Assembly: GCF_016107705.1 (NCBI RefSeq) | Contig: NZ_JAEHGC010000031.1 | Coordinates: 1-14,912, forward strand | Direction of reading: 5' to 3' | Source: Neobacillus cucumis | GTDB lineage: Bacteria > Bacillota > Bacilli > Bacillales_B > DSM-18226 | Length of the DNA stretch: 14,912 bases | Shown here: positions 13,438-14,912 of the stretch, in pieces | How positions within the stretch are numbered: position 1 is the first letter of the stretch | How the letters are laid out: each line of letters opens with the position of its first letter | Translations under genes and position numbers: made by a program | The notes under the pieces: generated by a model | What the model saw: the letters and a program-made list of their open reading frames with translations, nothing else | What the model was told of the DNA's origin: nothing | The model's database searches: none

Positions 13438-14912
13438 ATGGGCAAAAATCTATTACTTACATTATCTATCCTTCTATTAATATTAGGATTTGGGGTACAT
13501 AATCCTGTTTTAGCGGCTGGAATTTCCAGTAACGATATGAAGAAAGCTGAAGTATCGGTTAATCAAGCCATCGAATTTGCTTCTAAAGGAAATCTTTCGG
13601 AAGCACAAAAGTCGTATGATCAATTTAATAAAACATGGAGAGAAATTGAAGAAGGGATTAAAGCAGATTCAGCGACTGCCTATCGAGACATCGAATCGAA
13701 TATGGGTCAGGTAGTATATGCCCTTACTATTAAGAAACAGGATCAAGTTTTACAGGCTTTAAAGGATTTAAAGGCTGTTAATGAAAAATTTGCAAGTGGT
13801 GGTTACCCAAAAGAAGCAGGCTTTAAGAAAGAAGATATTTCTTTAGATGATTTTATCGTGCTTCTCCAAGAAACAAAGAAGGAAATTAAGGAGCAAAAGC
13901 AATCTGAAGCTCTGGCAGATATTAAAAAGGCAAGTAGTAGCTGGTTGAGCGTGGAAGGAGTAGTGGTAGCACAATCTGCCACTGTTTATAGTGATTCTGA
14001 AAGAGATTTGGTAACTATTCAAGCTATGCTTGCTGCAAATCCACCGAATTTTAAAGATGCAAATAAAACCATCGATAACATGATAAAATACTTAACTCCC
14101 TTAGCTGATAAATCCCAGTACACTTATTGGGATGCAGCCATGATTTTAATTCGTGAAGGTTTGGAAGCGTTGCTTGTCGTAATTGCTCTCATGTCTTTTG
14201 TAAAAAAATCTGGAGAGGGAAAAGGAAAAGGATGGATTTGGGCTGGAGTATTATCGGGCCTTGGCGTTAGTGTGATTCTTGCTCTCATTGTGAAATTTGT
14301 GATTTCATCTGGTGCGTTTGGTAATAATAATGCCTTAATCGCTGGATGGACAGGGGTTTTTGCAGCAGTCATGTTATTGTATATGAGTTATTGGCTTCAT
14401 AGTCAATCTAACATTGCGGATTGGAATCGGTATATTCGTGAAAAAAGTCAAACAGCATTAACAACGGGTAAACTGGTTTCATTAGGAGTTCTTGCCTTTC
14501 TTGCGGTATTTCGAGAAGGAACAGAAACAGTTTTGTTTTATATTGGAATGGCAAGCCAAATAAAACTTCATGAATTACTGTTGGGTTTTCTCATAGGAGC
14601 AGCAATACTGGGAATCTTAGCTTATCTAATGGTATTTGTCGGATTAAAATTGCCACTTCGTCCATTCTTTATGGTATCAAGTTTAATCGTATTTTACCTG
14701 TGTATTAAGTTTACAGGTATGGGGATTCATAGCCTACAATTATCTGGCTTAATCCCAACAACGAATTCTCAAAGCATCCCAAGTATAGAATTTTTTGCAC
14801 TATACCCATCTTGGGAAAGTACAATTCCACAGGTAATTCTGGTTCTTGGTGCTGTCATTATACTTTTATCAAAAAAACTTAAAAATCAAAAACATAATGC
14901 TGTGAACAACAC
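13438..14912 (+). CDS. FTR1/EfeU-family high-affinity iron permease (3' end outside the window)
   Basis: Open from ATG 13438 (AGGGGGAT at 13426-13433) to the window edge, 491 codons with no stop. The N-terminus is a signal peptide (KNLLLTLSILLLILGFGV...PVLA, cleavage near residue 26). Next is an extracellular helical domain, about 30-225, with W (FNKTWREIEEGIK) and Y (AYRDIESNM) helices. The seven-helix permease domain follows from about 230. Both iron-binding R-E-x-x-E motifs are present: R239-E-G-L-E243 and R359-E-G-T-E363. Known role: transport of iron across the membrane, in bacteria usually ferrous iron oxidised by a partner (EfeB/EfeO type). Partners may lie to the right. The extracellular domain resembles the partial protein at the left edge. 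Iron-regulated through the Fur-like box upstream. The frame is intact, unlike several neighbours. Confidence 0.93.
   Translation, partial: MGKNLLLTLSILLLILGFGVHNPVLAAGISSNDMKKAEVSVNQAIEFASKGNLSEAQKSYDQFNKTWREIEEGIKADSATAYRDIESNMGQVVYALTIKKQDQVLQALKDLKAVNEKFASGGYPKEAGFKKEDISLDDFIVLLQETKKEIKEQKQSEALADIKKASSSWLSVEGVVVAQSATVYSDSERDLVTIQAMLAANPPNFKDANKTIDNMIKYLTPLADKSQYTYWDAAMILIREGLEALLVVIALMSFVKKSGEGKGKGWIWAGVLSGLGVSVILALIVKFVISSGAFGNNNALIAGWTGVFAAVMLLYMSYWLHSQSNIADWNRYIREKSQTALTTGKLVSLGVLAFLAVFREGTETVLFYIGMASQIKLHELLLGFLIGAAILGILAYLMVFVGLKLPLRPFFMVSSLIVFYLCIKFTGMGIHSLQLSGLIPTTNSQSIPSIEFFALYPSWESTIPQVILVLGAVIILLSKKLKNQKHNAVNN

Noticed and set aside
1..14912. Insertion sequence, integron or CRISPR array
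   Set aside because: No transposase or integrase frame, no regularly spaced repeats, and no terminal inverted repeats with target duplication were seen.

Overview
The window looks like chromosomal (possibly plasmid) DNA from a low-GC Gram-positive, most likely a member of the Bacillaceae. The evidence is AT-rich coding sequence, strong AGGAGG-type ribosome binding sites, TTG/GTG starts, rho-independent terminators with long T tracts, and protein families typical of Bacillus relatives. It is an accessory metal-homeostasis region. No rRNA, tRNA, CRISPR array, transposase or clear insertion sequence end was seen.

Layout. (1) 3-263: the 3' end of an exported helical protein resembling the extracellular domain of FTR1/EfeU iron permeases, closed by a terminator. 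(2) 379-3508: a multidrug-type efflux pair, an ABC half-transporter broken by two frameshifts and an intact MATE exporter. (3) 3729-3911: a minus-strand gene remnant with its own terminator. (4) 3911-8024: a cadmium/zinc resistance operon with a CadC-type operator and promoter, cadC, cadA (carrying a TGA in place of the first cysteine of its metal-binding motif), a SAM methyltransferase, a decayed CopD-like fragment and a small membrane protein. (5) 8039-9161: promoter/operator, a collapsed arsR remnant, an intact CDF (CzcD-like) exporter and a terminator. (6) 9561-10731: a ZIP-family transporter and a YjzC-like small protein. (7) 10765-12190: a second copy of the same promoter/operator, an intact CzrA-like arsR, a broken CDF gene and a near-identical terminator. 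(8) 12449-13313: a broken Met/His-containing lipoprotein of the FixH/YtkA-like type. (9) 13351 to the end: a Fur-box promoter and an FTR1-type iron permease that runs off the window.

How the genes fit together. CadC should derepress cadC-cadA when Cd/Pb/Zn rises, and CadA should pump the metal out. The CzrA-like repressor at 10834 should sense Zn/Co through its alpha-5 site. Its operator is duplicated in front of both CDF modules, so it could control the intact CDF exporter in trans. The ZIP protein may handle uptake, and the FTR1 permease handles iron under probable Fur control.

The most striking observation is complementary decay of two regulator-exporter modules: one kept the exporter and lost the regulator, the other kept the regulator and lost the exporter. 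More broadly, five genes carry frameshifts or nonsense codons (ABC, cadA, copD-like, second CDF, lipoprotein). Several of these lie in homopolymer runs, so true decay must be separated from sequencing error.
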